Positions 5,193-6,769 of a DNA stretch of 6,769 nt are shown here, piece by piece. This DNA is from Deinococcus sp. (GTDB lineage: Bacteria; Deinococcota; Deinococci; Deinococcales; Deinococcaceae): the NCBI RefSeq assembly GCF_025362455.1, contig NZ_JANYGJ010000270.1, positions 1 to 6,769 of the forward strand, in the 5' to 3' direction. The notes below the pieces were generated by a model. That model worked only from the letters and a program-made list of their open reading frames with translations. It ran no database searches and was not told the DNA's origin. Every line of letters begins with the position of its first letter. The first letter of the stretch is position 1. The translations under genes were made by a program, and so were the position numbers.

Positions 5193-6769
5193 GGAGTGTC
5201 GCTCCCTTCAAATAGCGGCATGGTGGCCTCGCCCTGGGCGCTGATGCCGTCGCGGCAGATCACTTTTTGCAGGGTCAACCACAGAATATGCAGGTCAAAA
5301 GCCAGGCTGCGGCGGTCCACATACTCCACGTCGTACTCGAACTTTCGCTCCCAAGTGATGGCGTTGCGTCCATTGACCTGTGCCCAGCCGGTGATGCCGG
5401 GCCGGACCTCGTGGCGCCGGGCCTGCTGGGCAGTGTAGAGCGGCAGGTAGCGCGTCAGCAGCGGGCGCGGCCCCACCAGGCTCATCTCACCGCGCAGCAC
5501 GTTCCACAGCCCCGGCAGCTCGTCGAGGCTGCTGGCACGCAGAAACCGCCCGAAGCGGGTCAGGCGCTCGGCGTCGGGGAGCAGTTCGCCGCCTGGCCCA
5601 CGCTCACCCGTCATGCTGCGGAACTTGAACATGACGAAGGGCCGTCCGTGCAGACCGGGGCGCGCCTGGCGAAACAGCACCGGGCTGCCCAGCCGCCAGC
5701 GCACCAGGGCGGCAAGCAGCAGTAGCGGCAGACCCAGGACCAGCAGACCAAACCCGGAGAGCGCCACGTCCAACACGCGCTTGAGAAGGTCGCCGGGGCG
5801 GGAGAGGCTGACCCTCGGCTCCGGAGCCAGCAGCTCCAGCGCCACCAGCATGCTGCGGTTGACCAGTTCGACATCGTATTTCTGACGGGCCAGCGCCAGC
5901 CCTGCCGCGCCCATGCGGGCCGCCAGCGCCGGGTCACCGATCAGGGCGTCCATGCGGTCAGCCAGCGCCCCAGCGTCGCCCACCGGCACCAGAAAGCCGT
6001 TGACGCCCTCGGTGACGGTTTCGCGGCAGCCGGGCGCGTCGGTGGTGATGACCGGGCGACCCAGCGCCATCGCCTCCAGCACGGTGCGGGGCGTGCCCTC
6101 GCGGTAGGAGGGCAGCACGTAGATCCGGCACTCAGCCAGCGCCGGGCGCACGTCGCGCAGTTCACCCAGATATTCGATGACGCCCTCGGCCTGCCAGGCG
6201 TCCAGATCGGCCTGGGTGTAGGAATCCGGGCTGGGATCAAGCGGCCCCACGAGCTGGAAACGGGCCTGGGGGTGCCGGGCTCGCACCTGCCGCGCCGCCT
6301 CGACGTACTCGCTGATGCCCTTGTCGCGCAGCAGTCGGGCAATCAGCAGGAACACGGGCGCTTCGGGTAACGGAACCGGCGCGAACTGGTTCAGGTCTAC
6401 CCCGCTGCCGTTGACCAGGGCGGTCTGCGCTACCGTCACCAGCTTGCGCTCCACGAACAGCGCCCAGTCGTCGGGATTCTGAAAGATGACGCGCCGGGCA
6501 CCGTGCAGCGCCGTGCGGTACAGGCCAGCCGTCAGCGCCGAAAGCAGGCGGCGCCTCATGCCCGCGCCCTGGAAGCTGTAGCCCAGGCCGGTGACCAGGG
6601 CGTAGCGGCGCTTCACGCCTGCCGCCCGCGCCGCGATCAGGCCATACACGACGGGCTTGATGGTGTAGGCCAGCACCAGGTCAGGTTGCAGGGCATGCAA
6701 GCGAGTTCGCAGGGCCAGCAGATCGCGCCCATCTCGCCGCAGGCTCAGGCCGGTGCGCTCCAGGCTGAT
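5189..6769 (-). CDS. Fused GT4 glycosyltransferase / PglC-type undecaprenyl-phosphate sugar phosphotransferase (5' end outside window)
   Basis: One uninterrupted frame of 526 visible residues runs to the window edge; the N-terminus is missing. Visible residues 1-~313 are a GT-B, GT4-family glycosyltransferase: SLERTGLSLRRD near the start, PDLVLAYTIKPVVYG, VTGLGYSF, LIARLLRDKG and the EGTPRTVLE motif (E-x7-E, visible Glu224 and Glu232). A short linker (PEPRVSLSRPGD) leads to a complete small sugar transferase (PF02397-type, about 324-526): KRVLDV, a hydrophobic re-entrant segment (about 335-355), MFKFRSM, the catalytic Asp-Glu in SSLDELPGLWNVL (visible 416-417), SLVGPRPLL, and RPGITGWAQVNGRNAI. 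From memory, the last part closely resembles Campylobacter PglC. The protein would sit on the inner membrane face, load a sugar-1-phosphate onto undecaprenyl phosphate and add a second sugar. It overlaps the acetyltransferase gene by 4 bases. The TTG at 6698-6700 is internal, not the start. Confidence 0.93.
   Translation of the reverse strand: MSLERTGLSLRRDGRDLLALRTRLHALQPDLVLAYTIKPVVYGLIAARAAGVKRRYALVTGLGYSFQGAGMRRRLLSALTAGLYRTALHGARRVIFQNPDDWALFVERKLVTVAQTALVNGSGVDLNQFAPVPLPEAPVFLLIARLLRDKGISEYVEAARQVRARHPQARFQLVGPLDPSPDSYTQADLDAWQAEGVIEYLGELRDVRPALAECRIYVLPSYREGTPRTVLEAMALGRPVITTDAPGCRETVTEGVNGFLVPVGDAGALADRMDALIGDPALAARMGAAGLALARQKYDVELVNRSMLVALELLAPEPRVSLSRPGDLLKRVLDVALSGFGLLVLGLPLLLLAALVRWRLGSPVLFRQARPGLHGRPFVMFKFRSMTGERGPGGELLPDAERLTRFGRFLRASSLDELPGLWNVLRGEMSLVGPRPLLTRYLPLYTAQQARRHEVRPGITGWAQVNGRNAITWERKFEYDVEYVDRRSLAFDLHILWLTLQKVICRDGISAQGEATMPLFEGSDTP

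Noticed and set aside
6698..6700. TTG as the start of the glycosyltransferase fusion gene
   Set aside because: The frame continues to the window edge, and the residues before it (SLERTGLSLRRD...LLALRTRL) match the usual GT4 sequence ahead of PDLVLAYTIKP, so this codon is internal.

Overview
The window is GC-rich, densely coded bacterial chromosome and most likely comes from Deinococcus or a close relative. The best evidence is the elongation factor P. As I recall the Thermus thermophilus protein, the two share the start MISV, the GRGGAKVV loop and the end VDTRTGEY. Further support comes from a stand-alone RAM-domain protein and from a probable leaderless promoter in front of pta. The species assignment is inference, because no rRNA or other marker is present.

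Layout, left to right. (1) 1-1187, plus strand: the C-terminal end of an ABC transporter ATPase of the BMP/nucleoside importer type, followed with overlap or near-overlap by a calcineurin-like metallophosphoesterase. (2) 1188-1365: a convergent intergenic region with imperfect hairpins but no strong terminator. (3) 1366-1923, minus strand: efp, preceded by a 201-base gap that holds a plausible promoter and a leader of about 120 bases. (4) 2125-4536, minus strand: a pta-RAM pair. It encodes a full-length three-domain phosphate acetyltransferase and, 18 bases downstream, a 93-residue Lrp/AsnC ligand-binding domain with no DNA-binding part. pta has a TANNNT box 6 bases before its ATG and no Shine-Dalgarno sequence, as expected for a leaderless mRNA. 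(5) 4584-6769, minus strand: the end of a surface-glycan operon. It has one long gene that fuses a GT4 glycosyltransferase to a PglC-type phosphoglycosyl transferase, overlapping by 4 bases a PglD/NeuD-family sugar O/N-acetyltransferase.

How the genes work together. In the glycan block, the acetyltransferase probably finishes a UDP-4-amino sugar. The PglC-like half would then move the sugar-1-phosphate onto undecaprenyl phosphate, and the GT4 half would add the next sugar. This is the PglD-PglC-PglA logic of Campylobacter, with the last two steps in one polypeptide. The pta-RAM pair may link acetyl-CoA/acetyl-phosphate metabolism to small-molecule (amino-acid) sensing. The ABC ATPase and phosphoesterase look co-transcribed, but their shared purpose cannot be read from the window. 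I see no mobile element, CRISPR array, tRNA or rRNA. I also find no clearly new multi-gene defence or similar system. The least ordinary items are the GT4-PGT fusion and the pta-RAM pairing.
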